NCBI GenBank assembly: GCA_900546665.1
Contig: URDY01000007.1
Coordinates: 1 to 64,000, forward strand
Direction of reading: 5' to 3'
DNA: 64,000 nt
Source: an uncultured Paraprevotella sp.
GTDB lineage: Bacteria > Bacteroidota > Bacteroidia > Bacteroidales > Bacteroidaceae
A model generated the notes under the pieces. The model worked only from the letters and a program-made list of their open reading frames with translations, was not told the origin of the DNA and did no database searches. Below are positions 40,431 to 48,053 of this stretch, piece by piece; within the stretch, counting starts at the first letter, position 1, and each line of letters opens with the position of its first letter. The position numbers and the translations under genes are program-made.

Positions 40431-40435
40431 ATTTC

Positions 40436-41551
40436 ATGAAAAAAGAATATGATATTATTATAGTAGGCAGTGGCTTATATGGAAGTGTAGTAGCTTATAT
40501 GGCACATCAGGCCGGGTATCGTTGTTTAGTTGTAGAAAAACGACCGTTTACTGGTGGAAATATCCACGATGAAGTAAATGAAGGAATAAATGTGCATTTA
40601 TATGGTCCTCATATTTTTCATACTGGCAATCAGAAAGTATGGGATTTTGCTAACCGGTTTACTCTATTCAATCATTTTCGTTATTGTCCGTTGGCCCGAT
40701 ATAAGGATAAATTATATAATCTGCCATTTAACATGCATACTTTCTATCAATTATATGGTATTCAGGATCCAGAAAAAGTCATGTTACGATTGCGGCAGGA
40801 ACAGGAAATTTGCTCTCATCCGCGGAATCTGGAAGAAAAAGCTATTTCGATGGTAGGGCGTGTCATGTATGAAACATTGATTAAAGGCTATACTGAGAAA
40901 CAGTGGGGACGAAAAGCAACGGAACTTCCTCCTTTTATTATTGCACGTTTACCATTGCGTTTTACTTTTGACAACAATTATTTCAATGATCCTTATCAGG
41001 GTATTCCTGTAAAAGGATATGCTTACTGGATCGATAAAATGCTGGAAGGAATCGAAGTACGTTTGAATACTGATTTTCTTGCGGAAAAAAAACGTTGGAT
41101 AGAGAAAGCAAGGCATATTTTATATACAGGACCAATAGATGCTTTTTTTGACTATCGTTTAGGAGAACTGGAATATAGAAGTTTAAGATTTGAACATATT
41201 CTGTTTGAAAAACCTAATGTGCAGGGAATAGCTGTAATTAATGAAACAGACAGTCGGATACCTTACACACGTAGTATAGAACATAAACATTTTGTATTTG
41301 GAACACAGCCTGTTTCCATAGTTACCCGGGAATTTCCGCAAAAATGGGATAGAGATCGGGAACCTTTTTATCCGGTTAATGATGAAAACAACAATAGACT
41401 TTACCTGCGTTATAAAGATTTGGCACAAAAAGAATATCCTCATGTTACATTTGGAGGACGTTTAGGTATGTATCGTTATTTTAATATGGACGAAGCTGTT
41501 AAAAGTGCATTGGAACAGTGGGATATGATAACAAAGATAATAGCAATGTAA
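40436..41551 (+). CDS. glf: UDP-galactopyranose mutase
   Basis: The protein has 371 residues, normal for Glf. The FAD-binding motif DIIIVGSGLYGSVVAYMA opens the protein, followed by VVEKRPFTGGNIHDE, VHLYGPHIFHT, YTEKQWGRKATELP, PVKGYAYWIDKML, and TFGGRLGMYRYFNMDE near the C-terminus. It interconverts UDP-galactopyranose and UDP-galactofuranose. It is the last gene of the operon. Its presence suggests that galactofuranose is one of the sugars attached by the cluster's transferases. Confidence 0.95.
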   Translation: MKKEYDIIIVGSGLYGSVVAYMAHQAGYRCLVVEKRPFTGGNIHDEVNEGINVHLYGPHIFHTGNQKVWDFANRFTLFNHFRYCPLARYKDKLYNLPFNMHTFYQLYGIQDPEKVMLRLRQEQEICSHPRNLEEKAISMVGRVMYETLIKGYTEKQWGRKATELPPFIIARLPLRFTFDNNYFNDPYQGIPVKGYAYWIDKMLEGIEVRLNTDFLAEKKRWIEKARHILYTGPIDAFFDYRLGELEYRSLRFEHILFEKPNVQGIAVINETDSRIPYTRSIEHKHFVFGTQPVSIVTREFPQKWDRDREPFYPVNDENNNRLYLRYKDLAQKEYPHVTFGGRLGMYRYFNMDEAVKSALEQWDMITKIIAM

Positions 41552-41629
41552 TCCATGTTTCTTCTTTACATTGATATTATGAAACACTTTGACGTGTAGG
41601 ATTGCATATTATTTTTTAGTGATGAATAG

Positions 41630-41677
41630 CAAGTGTCTAAAAATTGGACGGTGTAATGTCTAATTTTTAGACACTTG
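41630..41677. repeat. 20-bp inverted repeat with 8-nt loop
   Basis: CAAGTGTCTAAAAATTGGAC (41630-41649) pairs with 41658-41677 throughout, with one G-T wobble. It lies where similarity to an AraC regulator breaks off and 78 bases after glf. It could be the operon terminator or a mobile-element scar. Confidence 0.75.
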
Positions 41678-41699
41678 TTGTTTGTATTGAATGATGTAA

Positions 41700-41862
41700 G
41701 TTTTTGATGTTCAGTTTGTTGTGGATTTTGGCATGAATTTTGATATAAGTAAGGCAAACCATAATCTGATAATATGAATGAATTAAGGCTGTTTTTGTTT
41801 AAAATATCTTTAGGGATAACAATCGCCCGTTCGTTTAGAAAACCGCTTTCTTTCCGTTCCAT
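41700..41862 (-). pseudogene. Remnant of an AraC-type regulator (N-terminus only)
   Basis: The minus-strand frame starting at 41862 (MERKESGFLNERAIVIPKDI) matches the beginning typical of Bacteroidetes AraC regulators with a cupin-like sensor domain. Similarity fades within about 55 residues and no HTH follows before the hairpin. It diverges from GH42, the usual position for a glycan-gene regulator, so it looks like a deleted regulator of that gene. Confidence 0.55.
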
Positions 41863-42002
41863 GGTATTAACTGATGAATTATGCTATAAAGGTAGTTATT
41901 AAATTTTGATTGTACTGTTGGCGATGCTTTCAGATTTTGGGAAAACAAAAGATAATACATCATTTTAAAAAAATAGTATATCTTAATCGATTTTTATTCG
42001 TT

Positions 42003-42010
42003 TATTTTTG
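42003..42010 (+). promoter_or_regulatory. -7 box for GH42
   Basis: TATTTTTG matches TAnnTTTG, 24 nt before ATG 42035. Confidence 0.55.
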
Positions 42011-42034
42011 CAAGAAATAAAATAGTAATGAAAA

Positions 42035-44104
42035 ATGAAAAGAAGTTTATTATTGCTAGGAGTGAGCCTGTACTGTTTATTGGGCTTTTCGAGTAAATTA
42101 TGGTTTGACAAATCAGATCTGATACAGACTGGAGTATATTATTACCCGGAACATTGGAATGAAGAAGAATGGGAACGTGATTTTAAGCGTATGCATGAAT
42201 TGGGTTTTGAATTTACGCACATGGCTGAATTTGCCTGGGCTATGATAGAACCTGAAGAAGGAGTTTATGACTTTGCTTGGTTGGATAAGGCTATTGCCTT
42301 GGCAGATAAATATGATCTTAAAGTGATTTTGGGTACTCCTACTGCTGCACCTCCTGTCTGGTTGGTTCGGAAATATCCGGAAGTGTTGATTCAGAATGAA
42401 AGCGGCGTCCGGTTGGATCATGGTGCACGACAGCATGCTTCATTTTCTTCTCCTCTTTATCGAAAATTATCATACAGGGTAGTAGAAGAATTAGCCAAAC
42501 ATTACGGACACGATTCGCGTGTTATTGGTTGGCAAATTGATAATGAGCCTGCAGTACAGTTTGATTACAGTCCGGTCGCAGAATTGCAGTTTAGAACTTT
42601 TTTGAAAGATAAATATCAGAATGATATCAGCAAACTGAATGAAGCCTGGGGAACGGCGTTCTGGAGTCAGATTTATTCTTCTTTTGATGAAATAACATTA
42701 CCTAAAATGGCGCAGGTTTTTATGAATCCTCATCAGATATTGGATTACCGACGTTTTGCTGTTCGTCAAACGGATGATTTTTTGAATGAACAATGTCTTG
42801 TCCTGAAGAAGTATATCAAAAACCAGTGGGTGACAACGAATTATATACCTAATTATGAAGACGGACATATCGGAGGAAGTCCTGATCTGGATTTTCAGAG
42901 TTATACTCGTTACATGGTATATGGTGACAATGAGGGAATCGGACGGAGAGGTTATCGGGTTGGCAATCCGTTAAGAATTGCATGGGCAAACGATTTCTTC
43001 CGACCGATACAAGGCAACTATGGTGTAATGGAATTACAGCCCGGACAGGTTAATTGGGGAGGTATTAATCCACAACCGATGCCAGGAGCCGTGCATTTAT
43101 GGTTGTGGAGTGTATTTGCAGGGGGGAGTGATTTTGTCTGTACATATAGATACAGACAGCCACTTTCAGGTATGGAACAGTATCATTACGGTATAGTGGG
43201 AACTGATGGGGTCTCGCTTACTCCTGGTGGAAGGGAATATCAACAGTTTATAAAGGAAATCCAGAGCTTAAGATCTGAAGCTGGTGGCGTGAACGATGTT
43301 CCTTCAGAATACTCTGCCCGTAAGGCTGCTATTTTGTTTAATCCGGAGAACTCCTGGAATATTGACAGACAGAAACAAACTTGGCATTGGAGTACGATGT
43401 GGCATATTGAAAAGTATTATCGTGCGTTGAAATCTTTTGGTGCTCCAGTCGATTTTATCACCGAGGCTAAGAATTTTGAGGAGTATCCTTTGTTGATTGT
43501 GCCTGCATATCAGATGGCGGATGAAAAATTGGTTCAGCGTTGGATTGATTATGTGAAGAATGGAGGGCATTTGGTCTTGACGTGCCGAACGGCTCAGAAG
43601 GACAGAAATGGTCGGTTGCCGGCCATTCCTTTCGGAGGAATGTTGGAACAGCTCACAGGTCAAAATTTGGATTTCTTTGATTTGCTCTTGTCTGGGCAAC
43701 CGGGAACAGTTGAAATGGGTGGTAAGTCCTATCAATGGGTTTCTTGGGGAGAAATATTAAAACCTTCTGATCAGACGGAAACCTTGGCAGTGTTTAAGAA
43801 CGAATTTTATGAAGGTAGTGCTGCGGTGACATTTCGCAGTATGGGAAAGGGAAGTGTGACCTATGTAGGAGTTGACAGTAGGGCCGGAGATTTGGAATAT
43901 GATATTTTAAGCCGGCTTTATGCAAAAAGAAATATCCCTGTGCTGAATTTACCGTACGGTGTGACAATGGAATATCGCAATGGATTGGGAATAGTAATGA
44001 ACTATAGTGATCAACCTTATACTTTTACTATGCCGGAAAAAGCAGTTGCATTGATTGGGAATGCGACGGTCAAGCCTACAGACATTTTCGTTTTTAAATA
44101 TTAA
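42035..44104 (+). CDS. Beta-galactosidase, GH42
   Basis: The protein has 689 residues with a signal peptide to about GFSSK. The GH42 barrel shows TGVYYYPEHWNEEEWERD, GTPTAAPPVWL, WQIDNEPA with predicted acid/base Glu171, and GVMELQPGQVNW with predicted nucleophile Glu333. A trimerisation-like Rossmann domain (about 420-600) and a C-terminal beta domain complete it. It hydrolyses terminal beta-galactose, for example from pectic galactan. It is transcribed alone next to the AraC remnant and is not obviously part of the peptide operon. Confidence 0.92.
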   Translation: MKRSLLLLGVSLYCLLGFSSKLWFDKSDLIQTGVYYYPEHWNEEEWERDFKRMHELGFEFTHMAEFAWAMIEPEEGVYDFAWLDKAIALADKYDLKVILGTPTAAPPVWLVRKYPEVLIQNESGVRLDHGARQHASFSSPLYRKLSYRVVEELAKHYGHDSRVIGWQIDNEPAVQFDYSPVAELQFRTFLKDKYQNDISKLNEAWGTAFWSQIYSSFDEITLPKMAQVFMNPHQILDYRRFAVRQTDDFLNEQCLVLKKYIKNQWVTTNYIPNYEDGHIGGSPDLDFQSYTRYMVYGDNEGIGRRGYRVGNPLRIAWANDFFRPIQGNYGVMELQPGQVNWGGINPQPMPGAVHLWLWSVFAGGSDFVCTYRYRQPLSGMEQYHYGIVGTDGVSLTPGGREYQQFIKEIQSLRSEAGGVNDVPSEYSARKAAILFNPENSWNIDRQKQTWHWSTMWHIEKYYRALKSFGAPVDFITEAKNFEEYPLLIVPAYQMADEKLVQRWIDYVKNGGHLVLTCRTAQKDRNGRLPAIPFGGMLEQLTGQNLDFFDLLLSGQPGTVEMGGKSYQWVSWGEILKPSDQTETLAVFKNEFYEGSAAVTFRSMGKGSVTYVGVDSRAGDLEYDILSRLYAKRNIPVLNLPYGVTMEYRNGLGIVMNYSDQPYTFTMPEKAVALIGNATVKPTDIFVFKY

Positions 44105-44161
44105 AATGCGTCAGATCTGTTTTTTGAGTTGAATGCTTGGTCTCTTCTGGAATAATAATTG

Positions 44162-44169
44162 TAATTTTG
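44162..44169 (+). promoter_or_regulatory. -7 box for mazG
   Basis: TAATTTTG matches TAnnTTTG, 31 nt before ATG 44201. Confidence 0.6.
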
Positions 44170-44200
44170 TGTTGTCGAATTAATTTTTAAGAGAACGGAA

Positions 44201-44995
44201 ATGCATACCAGAGAAGAGCAAATGGCTGCCTTCGGGCGGTTGCTTGATGTGTTGGACACATTAAGAGAAAAATGTCCGTGGGATCGGAAACAGACTAATG
44301 AAAGTTTGCGTCCTAATACGATTGAAGAAACTTTTGAATTGTGTGACGCATTGATGAAGAATGATCCCCATAATATCTGTAAGGAATTGGGTGATGTGCT
44401 TTTACATGTTTGTTTTTATGCTAAAATAGCCAGTGAAACAGATCAATTTGACATAGCGGATGTATGTAATAAGCTGACGGACAAACTTATATTCCGTCAT
44501 CCTCATGTTTATGGAGAGGTGAAAGCAGAATCGGCGGGAGAAGTTGTTCAGAATTGGGAACAGATCAAACTGAAAGAAAAGGACGGTAACCGTTCTGTGT
44601 TAAGTGGGGTGCCCGAAGCTTTACCTTCGCTCATAAAGGCTTACCGTATTCAGGATAAAGCACGGAATGTCGGTTTTGACTGGCAGAAAAGAGAGGATGT
44701 ATGGCAGAAGGTAAAAGAAGAGCTTCATGAACTGGAGGTTGAATTGGCTAAGGAGGATAAGGAAAAGTCGACTGACGAATTTGGAGATTTTCTTTTTAGC
44801 TTGATTAATGCCGGCCGTCTTTATCATATTAATCCGGATAATGCTTTGGAGCGGACTAACAGAAAGTTTATCAGTCGTTTCAATTATGTAGAGCAACATT
44901 CTATCAAACAAGGTCGGCCGCTTACTGATATATCGCTTGAAGAAATGGATCAGTTATGGAATGAAGCGAAAGAAATAGAAAAGCGAAAGGAATAA
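44201..44995 (+). CDS. mazG: Nucleoside triphosphate pyrophosphohydrolase MazG
   Basis: The protein has 264 residues, the full two-domain length. Domain 1 has LREKCPWDRKQTNESLRPN, then EETFELCDAL and ELGDVLLHVCFYAKIA, the ExxE..ExxD metal motif. Domain 2 repeats it (VKEELHELEVEL, EFGDFLFSLINAGR). It hydrolyses (d)NTPs to the monophosphate and PPi, a housecleaning role in the cytoplasm. It is monocistronic with a strong terminator. Confidence 0.95.
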   Translation: MHTREEQMAAFGRLLDVLDTLREKCPWDRKQTNESLRPNTIEETFELCDALMKNDPHNICKELGDVLLHVCFYAKIASETDQFDIADVCNKLTDKLIFRHPHVYGEVKAESAGEVVQNWEQIKLKEKDGNRSVLSGVPEALPSLIKAYRIQDKARNVGFDWQKREDVWQKVKEELHELEVELAKEDKEKSTDEFGDFLFSLINAGRLYHINPDNALERTNRKFISRFNYVEQHSIKQGRPLTDISLEEMDQLWNEAKEIEKRKE

Positions 44996-45001
44996 AAAAT
45001 C

Positions 45002-45039
45002 AAAGGCCTCAGGTAGTTTCTTTGTTACCTGAGGCCTTT
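45002..45039. terminator. Bidirectional terminator between mazG and the sigma operon
   Basis: A 14-bp perfect stem (45002-45015 with 45026-45039) is followed by a T run on the plus strand and preceded by an A run. It serves mazG and probably the convergent operon ending at 45042. Confidence 0.88.
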
Positions 45040-45041
45040 TT

Positions 45042-45503
45042 TTATTTTCCTCTTTTTTGCGGGCCACCGTTTGTGAATTTTCTTAGCATTCTGCGATTAA
45101 ATCTTTCTTCTGCCTGAATGGCATCATATACTTTTTTGGCCGGCATTTGTTTGCATAGTTTTTTGCAATAACTGTTTTCCAGTTCGATGGTTTCAATTTT
45201 TAGTTCGTTTATGGTTTTAAGTAATGTATAATAGTCTTTTTCTGTTGCTTGAGCATTGTCGTTTTTCTTTTTCATTTCCCGTATTTGAAAGTTGATGGCT
45301 CTTTGTTTGTTTCTCATTTCATGAAAAGCGGGAAAAAAGATGTTTGATTCAGAGGGTGTCAGGCAAGCTTCCTGTGCGATAAAACTTTCGAGCTGTTTGG
45401 CATATTCCTGTGGTGAGAATCTGCCACGTGGCGGTTGTGCATTGACTGGTAACTGGATATAGAGCAGGCATAGGCTCAATAATAAAATAATCTTATATTT
45501 CAT
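45042..45503 (-). CDS. Spy/CpxP-like periplasmic protein of an ECF operon
   Basis: The protein has 153 residues with a signal peptide to about PVNAQ (23). The mature part is helical and charged (RNKQRAINFQIREMKKK, an LTPSESNIFFPAFHEM start), in the style of Spy/CpxP-type proteins found after ECF sigma genes in Bacteroidetes, with two cysteines near the C-terminus (SYCKKLC). It is the last gene of the sigma/anti-sigma operon, 13 nt after the anti-sigma gene. A chaperone or stress-sensing role is inferred from the position. Confidence 0.7.
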   Translation of the reverse strand: MKYKIILLLSLCLLYIQLPVNAQPPRGRFSPQEYAKQLESFIAQEACLTPSESNIFFPAFHEMRNKQRAINFQIREMKKKNDNAQATEKDYYTLLKTINELKIETIELENSYCKKLCKQMPAKKVYDAIQAEERFNRRMLRKFTNGGPQKRGK

Positions 45504-45516
45504 ATTCTGATATAGG

Positions 45517-45897
45517 TTAATATATTTCTGTTAGATATGAGGCTATCTCTTGATTGCTGACAAGTGCATAATCTAAAGCATCGTCAATGTATTCTTCTTC
45601 AGAGAAAGTGTATTGTTCGGCGTGCTGTTCCGTATGATTCAATTTTATTGTATGTTGCTGATGTTTCAGGTACGAACTGATCCCAACAAGCATGACTCCG
45701 GCCATGCAGGCTGCAGCTGCGTAACCGGCAATCCGGATTCTCCATAAGTTAAGGGAGGATATTTTTCTTTTTTTTGTTTCAAGCTGTTCTGGTAACTGAT
45801 TCATCAGATTAGCAGTGAATTGTTCAAAATAACCTTCCGGAACTTTAAATGGATTTTCTGTTCCGTATTTTTCTTTAAGGATATCTTCTTCTTTCAT
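45517..45897 (-). CDS. Single-pass anti-sigma-factor-like protein
   Basis: The protein has 126 residues. A cytoplasmic N-terminal helical part (about 1-48, KVPEGYFEQFTANLMNQLPEQ) is followed by one TM helix at about 53-74 (IAGYAAAACMAGVMLVGISSYL) and a short acidic periplasmic tail. It is 49 nt downstream of an ECF sigma gene, so it is the likely membrane inhibitor of that factor. There is no zinc-finger HxxxCxxC. Confidence 0.7.
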   Translation of the reverse strand: MKEEDILKEKYGTENPFKVPEGYFEQFTANLMNQLPEQLETKKRKISSLNLWRIRIAGYAAAACMAGVMLVGISSYLKHQQHTIKLNHTEQHAEQYTFSEEEYIDDALDYALVSNQEIASYLTEIY

Positions 45898-45946
45898 AGC
45901 TCCAATGATTTTCTTTATAATTTTGATGTCTGAGGATAAATAAGGT

Positions 45947-46492
45947 TTAATCTATGGCATTAAAAAAATCACAAATTTTTTTAACGGCATGATGATAGGA
46001 TGCCTTGAGTGCGCCGACGCTGGTATCTAGTATTTGGCTCATGTCTTCGTATTTCATATCCTTATAATATTTTAAAGTAAAAACGGCTCTTTGTTTGTCT
46101 GGTAGTTGTGAGATGGCCTCCTGAAGTTGCCTGTCTGTTTCGTCACCGTCAAAATAGGGGTCACTGGCCAGTTGGTTGGCTATGGATCCTTCCGGTGAGT
46201 CCAGACTGGTTTGTTCCTTTTGTCTTTGCAGAAAATTGAGTGTCTCATTGAGTGTAATACGGTAGAGCCAGGTTGATAGTTTAGAATCGCCTCTGAATTG
46301 TTCAATGTTCAGCCATGCCTTGATAAAACTGTTTTGAAGAATATCGTTGGCATCATCATGTGAAAAGACCATACGTCTGATTTGCCAGTATAGTTGCTGG
46401 TTATACTGGCGGACTATCCATTCAAAGGCTTGTCGTCTGGTAGAATTGTCTTGCAGACCTTGTATGATGGTTTTTTCTTCGTTTGTTGACAT
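45947..46492 (-). CDS. RNA polymerase ECF sigma factor
   Basis: The protein has 181 residues. Region 2 is at about 20-90 (HDDANDILQNSFIKAWLNIEQF, KLSTWLYRITLNETLNFL) and region 4 at about 120-175 (AISQLPDKQRAVFTLKYYKDM, YEDMSQILDTSVGALKASYHHAVKK). It directs polymerase to stress or envelope promoters. It leads an operon with a membrane anti-sigma and a periplasmic protein. The preceding terminator at 46571-46612 separates it from the upstream gene. Confidence 0.93.
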   Translation of the reverse strand: MSTNEEKTIIQGLQDNSTRRQAFEWIVRQYNQQLYWQIRRMVFSHDDANDILQNSFIKAWLNIEQFRGDSKLSTWLYRITLNETLNFLQRQKEQTSLDSPEGSIANQLASDPYFDGDETDRQLQEAISQLPDKQRAVFTLKYYKDMKYEDMSQILDTSVGALKASYHHAVKKICDFFNAID

Positions 46493-46570
46493 AATGGCTG
46501 AAAACTGCTTTTATGACACATGTAGCAGCAAATGGTTTAAAAAGACTTCGGTTAATCGTACTGGATTTAA

Positions 46571-46612
46571 AAAAAACACCTGCCTCATTTCTGAATAGCA
46601 GGTGAAAAAAAA
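46571..46612 (-). terminator. Terminator of the tail-only secreted protein
   Basis: Stem CACCTGC/GCAGGTG is flanked by A runs on the plus strand, giving a U run after the hairpin in the minus-strand transcript. Confidence 0.65.
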
Positions 46613-46647
46613 TGAAAATAGAAAAATCTTCAGTAATACGTTAAATC

Positions 46648-46953
46648 TTAAGGAATAGTGATTTTCCTCACTGTTTGCCCTAATTTAATAATGTAGCATC
46701 CTTTCCTTAAGGACAGATCTATTTGTTTGTCATCATTGTCTATTTTGTAAGTTGCTACTTTGGAACCGGTTAAAGAGAATATTTCCAATACGCTTCCGGT
46801 AGCATGCTGGATGTGAATACTGCTTCCTCTTATGGTCATGCTGGTTGCTATAGGCTCGCTTTCTATACGGTCTCTTTCGGATTGAGCATAGCACAATCCG
46901 TTAAAGCTCATATAAAGCATTGCAATAATAATAAGACTTATTTTTCTGACCAT
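46648..46953 (-). CDS. Secreted mini-protein made of a T9SS-like tail domain
   Basis: The protein has 101 residues from ATG 46953. The longer frame start at 46980 overlaps a TAAATTTG -7 box (46978-46985), so I reject it. A signal peptide (to about CYAQ) is followed directly by about 75 residues resembling the type-A sorting tail (GSVLEIFSLTGSKVATYKI, SLRKGCYIIKLGQTVRKITIP). There is no other domain. Similar tails end the PL11 and GH43 proteins of this window. Function unknown. Confidence 0.65.
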   Translation of the reverse strand: MVRKISLIIIAMLYMSFNGLCYAQSERDRIESEPIATSMTIRGSSIHIQHATGSVLEIFSLTGSKVATYKIDNDDKQIDLSLRKGCYIIKLGQTVRKITIP

Positions 46954-46977
46954 ATTCTTGATTAGTTTTTCACTAAG

Positions 46978-46985
46978 CAAATTTA
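46978..46985 (-). promoter_or_regulatory. -7 box for the tail-only protein
   Basis: The minus strand reads TAAATTTG, 25 nt before ATG 46953; it decides the start choice. Confidence 0.6.
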
Positions 46986-47037
46986 GTGAATGACAACGAA
47001 AAAAACAAATTTTATTGTGTAAAACTACTCTTTTTTT

Positions 47038-47952
47038 CTAGATTTTTATAACTAGATTTTCTTTTGCCAATATAGTAGACGGGAAGATCTGTCTGGCTTC
47101 AGCCAGCAGTTCGTTTTCGTTTTCGTATCTGGCCGAAAAGTGTCCTATACACAAAGTTTTGGCATGGCAGTCTTTTGCAAGTTGGGCTGCTTGTTGTGCT
47201 GTGGAATGGCAGGTTTCTTTAGCACGGACATGGTCTGCCTGTAAGAATGTGGCTTCATGGAACAGCAGATCGACGTTCTGCAGGTATTTTCCTATTTCAG
47301 GCAAATATAGGGTGTCAGAACAGTAAGCGTAAGATCGGGATGCATCAGCAGGATAAGTCAATAATTTGTATGAAACGGCTTTTCCTTCGGGGGTTGTCCA
47401 GTCCTCTCCGTTTTTGATGTTATTGATGGCGTATGTAGGGATTTGATAAAAATCAATCATGTCCCGTCGTATATGGGGAAGCATTTCTTTTTCTTTGAAA
47501 AGAAATCCACAGCAAGGTATCCGGTGATGAAGTGGGATAGAGTAAACACTCACTGAACGATCCTCAAAAATGATATTGTGCTGGGTGGTATCAATTGGAT
47601 GAAATTCTACCGGATAGGTCATTCCTTTGCAAAAGAAATCAAGTTGCATATTCAGAATGTCTCCAAATTCTTTTGGAGCATAAACATGAAGGGTCGATGT
47701 CCGTCCAAGCAGGCCAAATGTAGAAATGAGGCCGATGAGTCCGAAGCAGTGATCACCGTGGAGATGAGAAATGAAGATATGGTTAAGTCTGGAGAATTTA
47801 AGTTTTGACCGTCGCAGTTGCATTTGAGCTCCTTCTCCGCAATCTATCATATATAATTTGTCTCTCAGGTTGATAACCTGTGAACTGGCGTAATGTTTAG
47901 TTGTAGGTAAGGCCGATCCGCATCCTAAAATGGTCACTTCAAACTTTTCCAT
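47038..47952 (-). CDS. rnz: Ribonuclease Z
   Basis: The protein has 304 residues, the normal bacterial short form. The metallo-beta-lactamase zinc site SHLHGDHCFGL (about 62-72), the start LGCGSALPTTKHYASSQ, CGEGAQMQLRR and the C-terminal CIGHFSARY identify it. It trims the 3' ends of tRNA precursors lacking an encoded CCA, as the tRNA-Arg in this window does. A TAAATTTG -7 box lies 29 nt upstream. Confidence 0.95.
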   Translation of the reverse strand: MEKFEVTILGCGSALPTTKHYASSQVINLRDKLYMIDCGEGAQMQLRRSKLKFSRLNHIFISHLHGDHCFGLIGLISTFGLLGRTSTLHVYAPKEFGDILNMQLDFFCKGMTYPVEFHPIDTTQHNIIFEDRSVSVYSIPLHHRIPCCGFLFKEKEMLPHIRRDMIDFYQIPTYAINNIKNGEDWTTPEGKAVSYKLLTYPADASRSYAYCSDTLYLPEIGKYLQNVDLLFHEATFLQADHVRAKETCHSTAQQAAQLAKDCHAKTLCIGHFSARYENENELLAEARQIFPSTILAKENLVIKI

Positions 47953-47980
47953 ATTTTGGAGAATTATAAATGTTGTCTTG

Positions 47981-47988
47981 CAAATTTA
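47981..47988 (-). promoter_or_regulatory. -7 box for rnz
   Basis: The minus strand reads TAAATTTG, 29 nt before ATG 47952. Confidence 0.6.
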
Positions 47989-47993
47989 CTCAA

Positions 47994-48030
47994 AAAAAAG
48001 AGTGATGGAAACTTCCATCACTCTTTTTTA
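47994..48030 (-). terminator. Terminator after rpsA
   Basis: Stem AAGAGTGATGGAA/TTCCATCACTCTT has a very short loop and A/T runs on both sides, 24 bases past the rpsA stop. Confidence 0.75.
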
Positions 48031-48053
48031 TTTTATTTAAAGGTGTCCTTTAA

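Larger units (their letters stand above)
41552..42034. other. Intergenic stretch: hairpin, AraC remnant, GH42 promoter
   Basis: It contains the 20-bp inverted repeat at 41630-41677, the AraC-like remnant at about 41700-41862 on the minus strand, and the GH42 -7 box at 42003-42010. Otherwise nothing is visible. Confidence 0.6.

Noticed and set aside
26588..41551. Ordinary capsule or O-antigen locus
   Set aside because: There is no Wzx/Wzy, initiating transferase or UpxY/Z-type regulator, while a precursor peptide, radical SAM maturase and C39 exporter are present.
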